Below are positions 21,552 to 27,931 of a stretch of DNA of 34,977 nucleotides, piece after piece; position 1 is the first letter of the stretch; every line of letters begins with the position of its first letter. Source of the DNA: a virus; the IMG/VR virus record IMGVR_UViG_3300008107_000325, positions 1 to 34,977 of that record. One strand, 5' to 3'. Below the pieces are notes generated by a model. It saw nothing but the letters and a program-made list of their open reading frames with translations. It searched no databases and was not told where the DNA came from. The position numbers and the translations under genes are program-made.

Positions 21552-22166
21552 ATGCCAATAAAAATAGTTTCCAACAAATCTTTAACTGCTAATGAAGCAG
21601 AAATAACTACTACAGCAGATCACAACCTTTCTAGTGGGGACTACATAACTATTAACGGCGTTGACGCTACCTTTGATGGTAGTTTTACAGTTTTAGACGT
21701 TCCATCCTCTTCAATATTTACTTACGCAAAAGTTGCAGACAACGTTATTTCTACACCATCTTCAGGAAGCGTTATTTATGCTGAGATAGATGTAAATCCA
21801 AGACCAGCATATATGTATGACAAACAAACAGATTCTTGGCATCAGATATCTGGGGTAGTTGATACAAATAGAAACTATGTATGGACAGGATATCATTTAT
21901 ATGAAGCCCCAGCAAGTTTTGATGATGTATTAAATACAAAAAACATAATTGCCAATGGCACAGCAAGCGTAAATGGTAGTGCTCAATTTAATGGAAACTT
22001 AAGAATTAACGGTGGAATAAATGTATTTGCAACAACAGCCGCAAGAGATGCAGCAATTCCAAGTCCAGTTGCTGGAACAATTGCATATGTAACATCAGTA
22101 CCACAAAGACTATATATATGGGATGGAGCACAATGGGACATTGTTGTGACTTCAAACCCAGCATAA
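21552..22166 (+). CDS. Tail fibre protein
   Basis: 204 residues. The N-terminal ~80 residues form a small beta domain (IVSNKSLTANEAEITTTADH, NLSSGDYITINGVDATFDGS, FTVLDVPSSSIFTYA) that is also found in fragment 3 of the broken fibre and, twice, in the 8664 protein. Then a Trp-containing link (YDKQTDSWHQISG), a shaft (IIANGTASVNGSAQFNGNLR) and the C-terminal module FATTAARDAAIPSPVAGTIA with LYIWDGAQWDIVV, matching fragment 4 (8363-8662). It appears to be an intact, condensed version of the gene that is in pieces at 6967-8662. Confidence 0.7.
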   Translation: MPIKIVSNKSLTANEAEITTTADHNLSSGDYITINGVDATFDGSFTVLDVPSSSIFTYAKVADNVISTPSSGSVIYAEIDVNPRPAYMYDKQTDSWHQISGVVDTNRNYVWTGYHLYEAPASFDDVLNTKNIIANGTASVNGSAQFNGNLRINGGINVFATTAARDAAIPSPVAGTIAYVTSVPQRLYIWDGAQWDIVVTSNPA

Positions 22167-22175
22167 GGAATAGCA

Positions 22176-22961
22176 ATGGCCAAACCAAGTAGAATAAATA
22201 ATAAACCATTAAGTAAAAAAAAGACAATATCTAATTCTGTTACAAGAAAAGGTTTTCAAGAAAAAGATATAGTTAGATCATTTTCTGATAACTTTGATTT
22301 CTTTGGACCCTGGAGAAACATACAGGGCGATTGGCAATCAAATGCATCTCAAGCCTATACTCCAACATCTGCAACAAGTTATCCAATATCAATTAATTAT
22401 GACATTGTAGACGCAGACATCACTGCTCAAATATCAACATTTGGTAGCGGTGCTGGCTTAGCATTTTGGGTTTCTGGTCCTGGAGATTGGTGGGGTGCAA
22501 TTCCTTACTATACTTCAAACTCTGAACAATACGTTAGTTCATATTATAATTGCAACTGTAGGCAAATGGGATGTTGGGGACACTATTGCCATGCCACACA
22601 TGGATGTCATGACGTATGTGGAGAAACATGTGATCAATGTCCAAACTATTCAACTGGAACAAGATATAGATTTTACGTAAGAGTTATCAAGGCAGTTGGT
22701 GGAACAGTTAGCACAGTTCAAGATGTTGAAGTTAGAACAACTTTGAATGATTCAAATGATAACTTTGCAGGTATTAGAGTAGTTACCAATCAAGCAAATA
22801 TAAAAGTTTATGGAATTCAAGATGGTGGAGCCTATCATTCTACTATTTTAGATAGGAACGAACCATCAGCAAACAAAGGTCCAAACACAGGCATAATCTA
22901 TGCACCTGGTGGAACTGCAACATCCAATGTTTTAGACTCTTACATCGCCTCAGCAAATTAG
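22176..22961 (+). CDS. Tail protein with lectin-like fold and a Cys/His-dense insertion
   Basis: 261 residues with a basic N-terminus (RINNKPLSKKKTISNSVTRK). From residue ~35 the sequence looks like a concanavalin/LamG-type jellyroll (FSDNFDFFGPWRNIQGDWQS, YDIVDADITAQISTFGSGAG, LAFWVSGPGDWWGAIPYY; later RYRFYVRVIKAVGGTVSTVQ and VRTTLNDSNDNFAGIRVVTN). Between residues 126 and 155 an insertion carries eight Cys (126, 128, 133, 138, 144, 148, 152, 155) and several His, and nearly all other genes of the fibre region lack Cys clusters. It may be a zinc-bound or disulphide-knotted loop at the tip of the lectin. The C-terminus ends in a Gly/Ala-rich strand region. Carbohydrate binding is inferred, not shown. 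Confidence 0.65.
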   Translation: MAKPSRINNKPLSKKKTISNSVTRKGFQEKDIVRSFSDNFDFFGPWRNIQGDWQSNASQAYTPTSATSYPISINYDIVDADITAQISTFGSGAGLAFWVSGPGDWWGAIPYYTSNSEQYVSSYYNCNCRQMGCWGHYCHATHGCHDVCGETCDQCPNYSTGTRYRFYVRVIKAVGGTVSTVQDVEVRTTLNDSNDNFAGIRVVTNQANIKVYGIQDGGAYHSTILDRNEPSANKGPNTGIIYAPGGTATSNVLDSYIASAN

Positions 22962-22968
22962 GAAATAA

Positions 22969-23220
22969 ATGAGCATAAAATCTGCTTGGGAAATATGGAA
23001 AGATAAAAATTCAGCAAAGCCTTGGGATTACTTTAATCCAAATATAGTTCATATTAATGAAACTATGAAAAATGATAGGATGGATATTTGTAATTCTTGT
23101 GATAGATTTATTAAATCAACCACTCAATGTAAAGAGTGTGGGTGCATTATGAAAATAAAGACATCTCTGCCCCACGCTAGTTGCCCACTGGGAAAGTGGA
23201 ATCAAGTTGATGGTGTATAA
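22969..23220 (+). CDS. Small zinc-finger-like phage protein
   Basis: 83 residues with RBS AGGAAA. Six Cys are arranged as C41-x2-C44, C54-x2-C57-x-C59 and C72: ICNSCDRFIKSTTQCKECGC, then MKIKTSLPHASCPLGKW. The pattern RxxICxxC...CxxCGC...K...CPxGKW is frequent in small proteins of aquatic phages and fits a zinc ribbon. The role is unknown; a metal-bound adaptor or nucleic-acid binder is possible. It starts eight bases after the preceding lectin-like gene, and both are Cys-rich, which may be a coincidence or a functional link. Confidence 0.65.
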   Translation: MSIKSAWEIWKDKNSAKPWDYFNPNIVHINETMKNDRMDICNSCDRFIKSTTQCKECGCIMKIKTSLPHASCPLGKWNQVDGV

Positions 23221-23237
23221 TTATTTTGGAGGCCAAT

Positions 23238-23453
23238 ATGAATCTAGGCAATAATTTTCCAGGACCATTTTTATTTGCTCAAGTTGTTGATGGGCAGGTT
23301 AAAAATATGTTCGGTGCTAATGAAAGGCTTGGTGCTATATTATTAAGCAATCCAATAGTTTTAGATATAACAGGAAGAGATTTTAAAACAGAAGGCCCAA
23401 TGCCAGGATGGACATGGGACGGAACTAATTTTAATCCACCAGTGGAGGAATAA
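23238..23453 (+). CDS. Small tail-region protein, tandem paralogue 1
   Basis: Start at the ATG at 23238, seven-base spacing from TTTGGAGG. 71 residues: FPGPFLFAQVVDGQVKNMFG, NPIVLDITGRDFKTEGPMPG, then WTWDGTNFNPP. The neighbour at 23453 has the same plan (LAFVIDGEVVEILALPDR, VDVSNRDVLKEGPLEG, WIWDGVHW). The (V/I)DG-x-V start and GW-x-WDG-x-x-(F/W) end recall the 4358 protein, so all three may belong to one loose family of fibre-associated proteins with unknown role. The stop overlaps the next ATG. Confidence 0.6.
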   Translation: MNLGNNFPGPFLFAQVVDGQVKNMFGANERLGAILLSNPIVLDITGRDFKTEGPMPGWTWDGTNFNPPVEE

Positions 23454-23701
23454 TGACAGAACAATTTGTATCTCCTAGAATGTTAGCATTTGTTATAGAC
23501 GGAGAAGTTGTTGAAATACTAGCACTTCCAGATAGAGTTGCAGATGTTTTTTTACAAGATCATCAAAATGTAGATGTTTCAAATAGAGATGTTTTAAAAG
23601 AAGGTCCACTAGAAGGATGGATTTGGGACGGAGTTCATTGGCAAAATCCTAATGAAGGTCCTTTTTATCAAACAGTTTTTTATCCAAACTTGGAGAACTA
23701 A
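23453..23701 (+). CDS. Small tail-region protein, tandem paralogue 2
   Basis: 82 residues, coupled to the previous gene by TAATG. It shares VIDGEVVEI, the NRDVLKEGPLEGWIWDGVHW segment with its neighbour and adds a C-terminal extension (EGPFYQTVFYPNLEN). The divergence in the first half indicates an old duplication. It has no cysteines or membrane segment. Confidence 0.6.
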   Translation: MTEQFVSPRMLAFVIDGEVVEILALPDRVADVFLQDHQNVDVSNRDVLKEGPLEGWIWDGVHWQNPNEGPFYQTVFYPNLEN

Positions 23702-23902
23702 ATGCCAGTTAATGACAACTCACCCAAATTAGCAAGAGTGTATGACTCTAGTGCAAGCGTTTGGATACCATTGGCTGGAGTTCCTTCACCACATACTCAT
23801 GACATTACTAATTTAGGATTGGTCCAAATTAGCAATCCTCAAAATGGAGACATACTAGTTTATAGTTCTTCAGCAAGTGCATGGGTAAATCAACAACCAT
23901 AA
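23702..23902 (+). CDS. Short fibre W-module protein
   Basis: 66 residues. It begins with a W-module (KLARVYDSSASVWIPLAGVP, like VARVWNGTGWDEISS at 2745), followed by SPHTHDITNLGLVQISNPQN and GDILVYSSSASAWVNQQP; the HTHDI and GDILVYSSSASAW elements are frequent in the middle of phage fibres. It is probably a stand-alone remnant or a small accessory fibre subunit. Its ATG comes directly after the preceding stop; a promoter for the next gene starts at the stop codon. Confidence 0.55.
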   Translation: MPVNDNSPKLARVYDSSASVWIPLAGVPSPHTHDITNLGLVQISNPQNGDILVYSSSASAWVNQQP

Positions 23903-23931
23903 TTGACATCAGTGACATACACTGATATAAT
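23903..23931 (+). promoter_or_regulatory. Perfect consensus promoter with palindrome between -35 and -10
   Basis: TTGACA (23903-23908), 17-base spacer, TATAAT (23926-23931), with TGA in front of the -10. The spacer is nearly filled by the perfect inverted repeat ATCAGTG (23908-23914), ACATA, CACTGAT (23920-23926), whose arms touch both hexamers. A dimeric repressor bound there would block RNA polymerase; a hairpin function is unlikely because the site lies upstream of the predicted transcript start. It drives the glycosyltransferase gene at 23956. Confidence 0.85.
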
Positions 23932-23955
23932 TTAATAACTAAAAGAAAGAGAATA

Positions 23956-25053
23956 ATGACCGAATCAAAACCAACCATTTGTTTTTTAACTTACGATTGG
24001 GCTTTTGGTACCTCACCTTTACAACCTAATGGATGTGCTTGGTATAGATGTTATCTACCAATGAAAGAATTAGAAAAACTTGGCTGGACCACTGGAATGG
24101 GATTTCCAGGGTATAGCGATGAACATGGTTTTGGATTATTAATACCAGATCAAAAAGCAATACACGGATGGGAAATCGTAGTATTAAAATTAATGATGTT
24201 AGACAAATTTGTTGAACAAATTCCAAAAGCACAAGAAAGAGGTCAAAAGATAGTTATTGATATCGATGATCATCATGCTGGATTAGAACCCTCAAATATG
24301 GCTTATAAGTCAACAGACCCAGCAACTAACCCTAGAAATAACAGAGTGCATTATTTTAAAACTATGGAACTAGCAGATGCTCTAGTAACCTCTACTCCTT
24401 TCTTATATGATTACTACAAAAAAGAATATCCAAACAAACCCATATTTATGGTTAGAAATGGAATTGATCCACAATATTTTAGTTTCAGAAAGGATACTTC
24501 TGGAAACTGGCCAACCGCTGGATGGGTTGGTGCAACACCTTGGCGTTCAAACGATCTAGAAACATTAAACCCATTTGTTGGTGAATTTTTAGAAAATAAA
24601 AAATGGAGATTTCATCATGCAGGTCATATTTTAAACGCACCTACAGTAGAAGAACAATTAGGCATACCACATAACTTATATACTTCAGAGCCAATGCAGC
24701 CAATTCTAGATTATAAAAAAATGTTTAGAAAGTTAGATGTAGGAATAGTTCCATTGAATAAGGTAGAATTTAATCGTGCAAAATCATTTATTAAAGGATT
24801 AGAATATACAGCAGCAGGAGTACCGTGGATAGCCACAGATTTTGAAGAATATAACTATATAAATAAAGAATTTGGTATAGGAAGAGTGGCCTCAACACCA
24901 GAAGAATGGCTAGGTCATTTTGAAGAGTTGAGTAATCAAAAAACTAGAAACAAAGAGCGTCAAGAAAATATGCGTCTTGTTAGAGAATTCCATAGCATGG
25001 AAAAGCGTGGTCCTGATTGGGATCGTGTTTATAAAGAAATATTGGCTCTTTAA
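23956..25053 (+). CDS. GT-B glycosyltransferase, family 4-like
   Basis: 365 residues, with RBS AAAGAAAGAG. N-terminal Rossmann half: TICFLTYDWAFGTSPLQPNG, CAWYRCYLPMKELEKLGW, VIDIDDHHAGLEPSN, DALVTSTPFLYDYYKKEYP and the hinge MVRNGIDPQYF. C-terminal half: TAGWVGATPWRSNDLETLNP, then DVGIVPLNKVEFNRAKSFIK and GLEYTAAGVPWIATDFEEYN, the donor-sugar region in which the K-x-x-E segment (KGLEYTAAG) is typical of retaining GT4 enzymes. The acceptor is unknown: glycosylation of virion proteins, of the host surface (exclusion of other phages), or of a metabolite are options. It converges with the lytic gene at 25050 and their stop codons overlap. The palindromic promoter suggests separate control from the late genes. 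Confidence 0.8.
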   Translation: MTESKPTICFLTYDWAFGTSPLQPNGCAWYRCYLPMKELEKLGWTTGMGFPGYSDEHGFGLLIPDQKAIHGWEIVVLKLMMLDKFVEQIPKAQERGQKIVIDIDDHHAGLEPSNMAYKSTDPATNPRNNRVHYFKTMELADALVTSTPFLYDYYKKEYPNKPIFMVRNGIDPQYFSFRKDTSGNWPTAGWVGATPWRSNDLETLNPFVGEFLENKKWRFHHAGHILNAPTVEEQLGIPHNLYTSEPMQPILDYKKMFRKLDVGIVPLNKVEFNRAKSFIKGLEYTAAGVPWIATDFEEYNYINKEFGIGRVASTPEEWLGHFEELSNQKTRNKERQENMRLVREFHSMEKRGPDWDRVYKEILAL

Positions 25054-25559
25054 TACCAACCACGCTGGCTTCTAAAGTGCCAAGCGTTGCATCCATCACC
25101 ATAAATTAATTTAACATATACAACCATTGCATCAATTTGATCATATGGATTTTTAGTCTTTTCAGAATCTATCAATCCCCAGGTGCTATTTAAGAATTGA
25201 CCTATTCCAAATGCTGTAGATTTAGGATTTTGAGCAAGAGGATTCCAATCGCTTTCTTTATCAATAATCTTAAAATAACATGATTCTTCTTGATCTGGAA
25301 CTATGTCTTTCAAATACTCTTGATATGCAGCAATAGCCTTGTCTGATTTAGGATCTTCGAATCTAGCCTTAGAACGTGCTGCAGTAGTGCTAGAAGCCTC
25401 TCTAGCGGCCTTTACAGCCCCTAAAACACTTGAAGTGGTCTGTCCTTCTGGGACGACCACTAACGGTTCTGCGGGGTATTGAATATACGATCTATCCAGT
25501 CGATTAATATACGTTCCAACAATAATAAATACCATTAATGCTAATAATACTTTCTTCAT
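25050..25559 (-). CDS. Membrane-anchored lytic transglycosylase-like wall enzyme
   Basis: 169 residues with RBS AAGGAGGT just upstream. An N-terminal hydrophobic segment after KK (VLLALMVFIIVGTYI, residues 4-18) is a signal or anchor. A Ser/Ala/Thr-rich and charged linker follows (to ~90), then a compact SLT/lysozyme-like domain: FKIIDKESDWNPLAQNPKST with likely catalytic Glu102, AFGIGQFLNSTWGLI, NPYDQIDAMVVYVKLIYGDG and CNAWHFRSQRGWY. The ESxWNPxA...G.GQF...NPxxQI...YGxxCxAWxxxxxxGWY pattern is like that of actinobacterial wall enzymes. Probable endolysin or virion lysin of the phage. Stop codon overlaps that of the plus-strand glycosyltransferase. Confidence 0.75.
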   Translation of the reverse strand: MKKVLLALMVFIIVGTYINRLDRSYIQYPAEPLVVVPEGQTTSSVLGAVKAAREASSTTAARSKARFEDPKSDKAIAAYQEYLKDIVPDQEESCYFKIIDKESDWNPLAQNPKSTAFGIGQFLNSTWGLIDSEKTKNPYDQIDAMVVYVKLIYGDGCNAWHFRSQRGWY

Positions 25560-25599
25560 AAGTTACCTCCTTGAAGAAGCCATTTTTAGTTACCATACT

Positions 25600-25628
25600 A
25601 GTATAACCCTTAAAATCCCAAAAATCAA
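25600..25628 (-). promoter_or_regulatory. Minus-strand promoter TTGATT-17-TATACT for the lytic gene
   Basis: On the minus strand, TTGATT (25628-25623), a 17-base spacer and TATACT (25605-25600) precede the gene; the start codon is ~40 bases further, behind AAGGAGGT. The gap 25560-25656 holds this promoter and no other visible element. Confidence 0.65.
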
Positions 25629-25656
25629 GTATTTTTAAAAAATGTTATAAGTGAGA

Positions 25657-25890
25657 TTATTTAATATTTCTTATATCTTTAAATGTGTTGATAGCGTCTT
25701 TTATTCTTTTTTGAGTATTTAAGCCTAAATCAAAACTACTATCACATGATATGCAATGAATAATAGGGTCATTATCTTTATTTATTTTTACAATTACAAT
25801 ATCTGACTCATCAAAAGGGCATGTGATTTTTTGCACAAAACCTTTCTTGGCCAACTTGTTGTATAAATGTATATCTTGGAACGTAACCAT
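25657..25890 (-). CDS. Small Cys-containing protein of unknown function
   Basis: 77 residues, RBS GAGGAG. C24-P-F-D-E and H45-C46-I-S-C49 could form a three-Cys/one-His metal site in a mini-ribbon fold: KITCPFDESDIVIVKINKDN and IIHCISCDSSFDLG. The C-terminus is a Lys-rich helix (TQKRIKDAINTFKDIRN). Small zinc-ribbon proteins of this type in phages often bind nucleic acid or RNA polymerase, but no specific family is recognised. It is co-directional with the lytic gene and divergent from the ribonucleotide reductase; its start codon abuts the promoter of the latter. Confidence 0.6.
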   Translation of the reverse strand: MVTFQDIHLYNKLAKKGFVQKITCPFDESDIVIVKINKDNDPIIHCISCDSSFDLGLNTQKRIKDAINTFKDIRNIK

Positions 25891-25918
25891 TGACTCTCCT
25901 CATAAACTCGTGTACAAT
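25890..25918 (+). promoter_or_regulatory. Promoter TTGACT-17-TACAAT for the ribonucleotide reductase gene
   Basis: TTGACT (25890-25895), a 17-base spacer, TACAAT (25913-25918). The first base of the -35 is also the first base of the start codon of the divergent minus-strand gene, so expression of the two genes may interfere. Same -10 (TACAAT) and -35 class as the holin-like gene. Confidence 0.75.
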
Positions 25919-25962
25919 ACTATTATCTCATAAAATCAAAAAACTAGGAGTTGTATTTATTT

Positions 25963-27903
25963 ATGTCATTTATTAACGAAAACGGATCCATAACAGATCC
26001 ATATAAAAACTTTATTCATATCTCAAGATATGCAAGGTGGATAGAAGAAAAAAATAGAAGAGAAACCTGGGTAGAAACGGTTGATCGATATATAAACTTT
26101 ATGAAGGACCACTTGGTATTAAACTATGGCTATAGCCCAAATGCTAAGATTTTTGACGAAGTAAAAGATGCAATTTTAAATCACAGAATTATGCCTTCAA
26201 TGAGAGCATTGATGACTGCAGGTCCAGCATTAGAGCGTGATCATATTGCAGCCTATAACTGTTCTTTCATTGCAGTAGATAGTCTACGTGCATTTGATGA
26301 AGCAATGTATGTATTGATGAACGGAACAGGAGTTGGATTTAGTGTTGAATCAAAATATGTTGATTCCCTTCCAGTCATAGCAGAATCATTTAATCAAACT
26401 GCAACAACTATTGTCGTAGAAGACTCTAAGTTAGGATGGGCAAAAGCGTTTAAAGAATTAATTGCTTTATTGTCACAAGGTCAAGTTCCTCAATGGGATA
26501 TGTCAAAGGTTCGCCCATCAGGTGCAAGATTAAAAACTTTTGGTGGACGTGCTTCTGGCCCAGGACCTCTTAGTGCATTATTTACATTTACAACAGATAC
26601 TTTTAAAAATGCAGCAGGTCGCAGATTAAAGCCAATTGAGGCACATGACTTAATGTGTAAAGTTGGAGAGGTAGTTGTAGTAGGAGGAGTACGCCGCAGT
26701 GCTCTAATCAGTCTTTCTAATCTTGATGATTTTGAAATGGCAAAAGCAAAGAGTGGATCTTGGTGGGAAACTCAACCTCAAAGATCTTTAGCAAACAATT
26801 CTGCCGTATACAACGCAAAACCAAATACTGCACAATTCTTACGTGAATGGAGAAACCTATACGAATCAAAGTCTGGCGAAAGAGGAATCTACAACATTGA
26901 CTCAGTTCGTAAACACGTAGAATCTTTTGGAAGAAGAGATGCATCACTTGTCTCTGGAACAAATCCATGTGGAGAAATCATCTTGCGTCCAAATGAATTT
27001 TGTAATTTAACAGAGGTAGTCATTTCTGCAGAAGATACAAGAGAAGACTTAATGGAAAAGGTTAAACTTGCTACAATACTTGGAACATGGCAATCAACAT
27101 TGACTAACTTTAAGTATCTTCGTAAAACATGGAAAGATAATTGTGAAGAAGAAAGATTACTAGGAGTTTCCTTAACTGGAATTTATGGTAACAAGATTAC
27201 TTCAACAGCAGGAAAAGCATTAGAGCAGTTGTTGACTGACATGAGATTAGAATCAGTTAGAGTTAATGATCACGAAGCAAAGAAATTAAACATTAACCCT
27301 TCTGTATCAATTACTTGTGTTAAGCCTTCTGGCACTGTAAGTCAACTGGTCGGGGTGTCTAGCGGAATTCATCCGTGGTATTCAGAATACTACGTTAGAA
27401 GTGTTCGTGGTTCAAACAATGATCCTTTAACACAATTCTTAAAAGATTCAGGAGTTCCAAATGAACCAGATGTAATGAAGCCTGATGAAACAACAGTGTT
27501 TTATTTTCCTCAAAAGGCTCCAAAGAATGCAACTGTAACAAAAGATTTAACAGCCATAGATCATCTAGAGATGTGGAAGATTTATAGAACTCATTGGACT
27601 GAGCATAACCCTAGCGTTACGATCAATGTTCACGAAGATGAATGGCTAAGAGTAGGTGCTTGGGTATTTGATAACTTTGATTCAATTGGTGGTGTGTCTT
27701 TCTTACCAGCAAGTGAGCATACTTATAAGCAGGCTCCATATCAAGAAATTTCTAAAGATGAATATGAAGAATGGGTAAAGAAATCTCCTTCTAATATTCA
27801 ATGGGAAATGCTTTCAATATATGAAAAAGAAGATGGAACCACTGGAACACAGGAACTTTCTTGCGTTGCTGGGGTATGCGAAATAGTAGATATTACTAAG
27901 TAG
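25963..27903 (+). CDS. nrdJ: Adenosylcobalamin-dependent (class II) ribonucleotide reductase
   Basis: 646 residues from the ATG at 25963; a TTG at 25951 in frame is possible but sits directly on the AGGAG, so the ATG is preferred. The enzyme converts ribonucleotides to deoxyribonucleotides for phage DNA synthesis, using B12 and no oxygen. It matches the monomeric Lactobacillus leichmannii RTPR type: Cys100 (AAYNCSF), NPCGE with radical Cys336 and Glu338, FCNL with Cys347 (spacing of 11 as between Cys408 and Cys419 of RTPR), and the C-terminal redox pair Cys634-x4-Cys639 (same spacing as Cys731/Cys736). Further landmarks are ISRYARW, GVGFSVES, GGVRRSAL, KPSGTVSQLVGVSSGIHPWY and TINVHEDEW. No intein or intron interrupts it. 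It is about 90 residues shorter than RTPR. Confidence 0.9.
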   Translation: MSFINENGSITDPYKNFIHISRYARWIEEKNRRETWVETVDRYINFMKDHLVLNYGYSPNAKIFDEVKDAILNHRIMPSMRALMTAGPALERDHIAAYNCSFIAVDSLRAFDEAMYVLMNGTGVGFSVESKYVDSLPVIAESFNQTATTIVVEDSKLGWAKAFKELIALLSQGQVPQWDMSKVRPSGARLKTFGGRASGPGPLSALFTFTTDTFKNAAGRRLKPIEAHDLMCKVGEVVVVGGVRRSALISLSNLDDFEMAKAKSGSWWETQPQRSLANNSAVYNAKPNTAQFLREWRNLYESKSGERGIYNIDSVRKHVESFGRRDASLVSGTNPCGEIILRPNEFCNLTEVVISAEDTREDLMEKVKLATILGTWQSTLTNFKYLRKTWKDNCEEERLLGVSLTGIYGNKITSTAGKALEQLLTDMRLESVRVNDHEAKKLNINPSVSITCVKPSGTVSQLVGVSSGIHPWYSEYYVRSVRGSNNDPLTQFLKDSGVPNEPDVMKPDETTVFYFPQKAPKNATVTKDLTAIDHLEMWKIYRTHWTEHNPSVTINVHEDEWLRVGAWVFDNFDSIGGVSFLPASEHTYKQAPYQEISKDEYEEWVKKSPSNIQWEMLSIYEKEDGTTGTQELSCVAGVCEIVDITK

Positions 27904-27908
27904 CAACA

Positions 27909-27917
27909 TGCTAAAAT
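27909..27917 (+). promoter_or_regulatory. Possible extended -10 (TGCTAAAAT) before the large tail gene
   Basis: TGC followed by TAAAAT (27912-27917) in the short gap after the reductase gene; the start codon is at 27932 behind GAGGT. One mismatch to TATAAT and no -35, so support is modest. Confidence 0.4.
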
Positions 27918-27931
27918 AGATTAGAGGTATC

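Noticed and set aside
23216-23221. TATAAT at the end of the small zinc-finger gene
   Set aside because: No TGn at the right distance and no -35; the gene behind has a good ribosome site and can be read from the upstream operon.
25963-27903. Intein or group I intron in the reductase gene, a common site for both
   Set aside because: The frame is continuous and the conserved motifs NPCGE, FCNL and KPSGT follow each other at normal distances.
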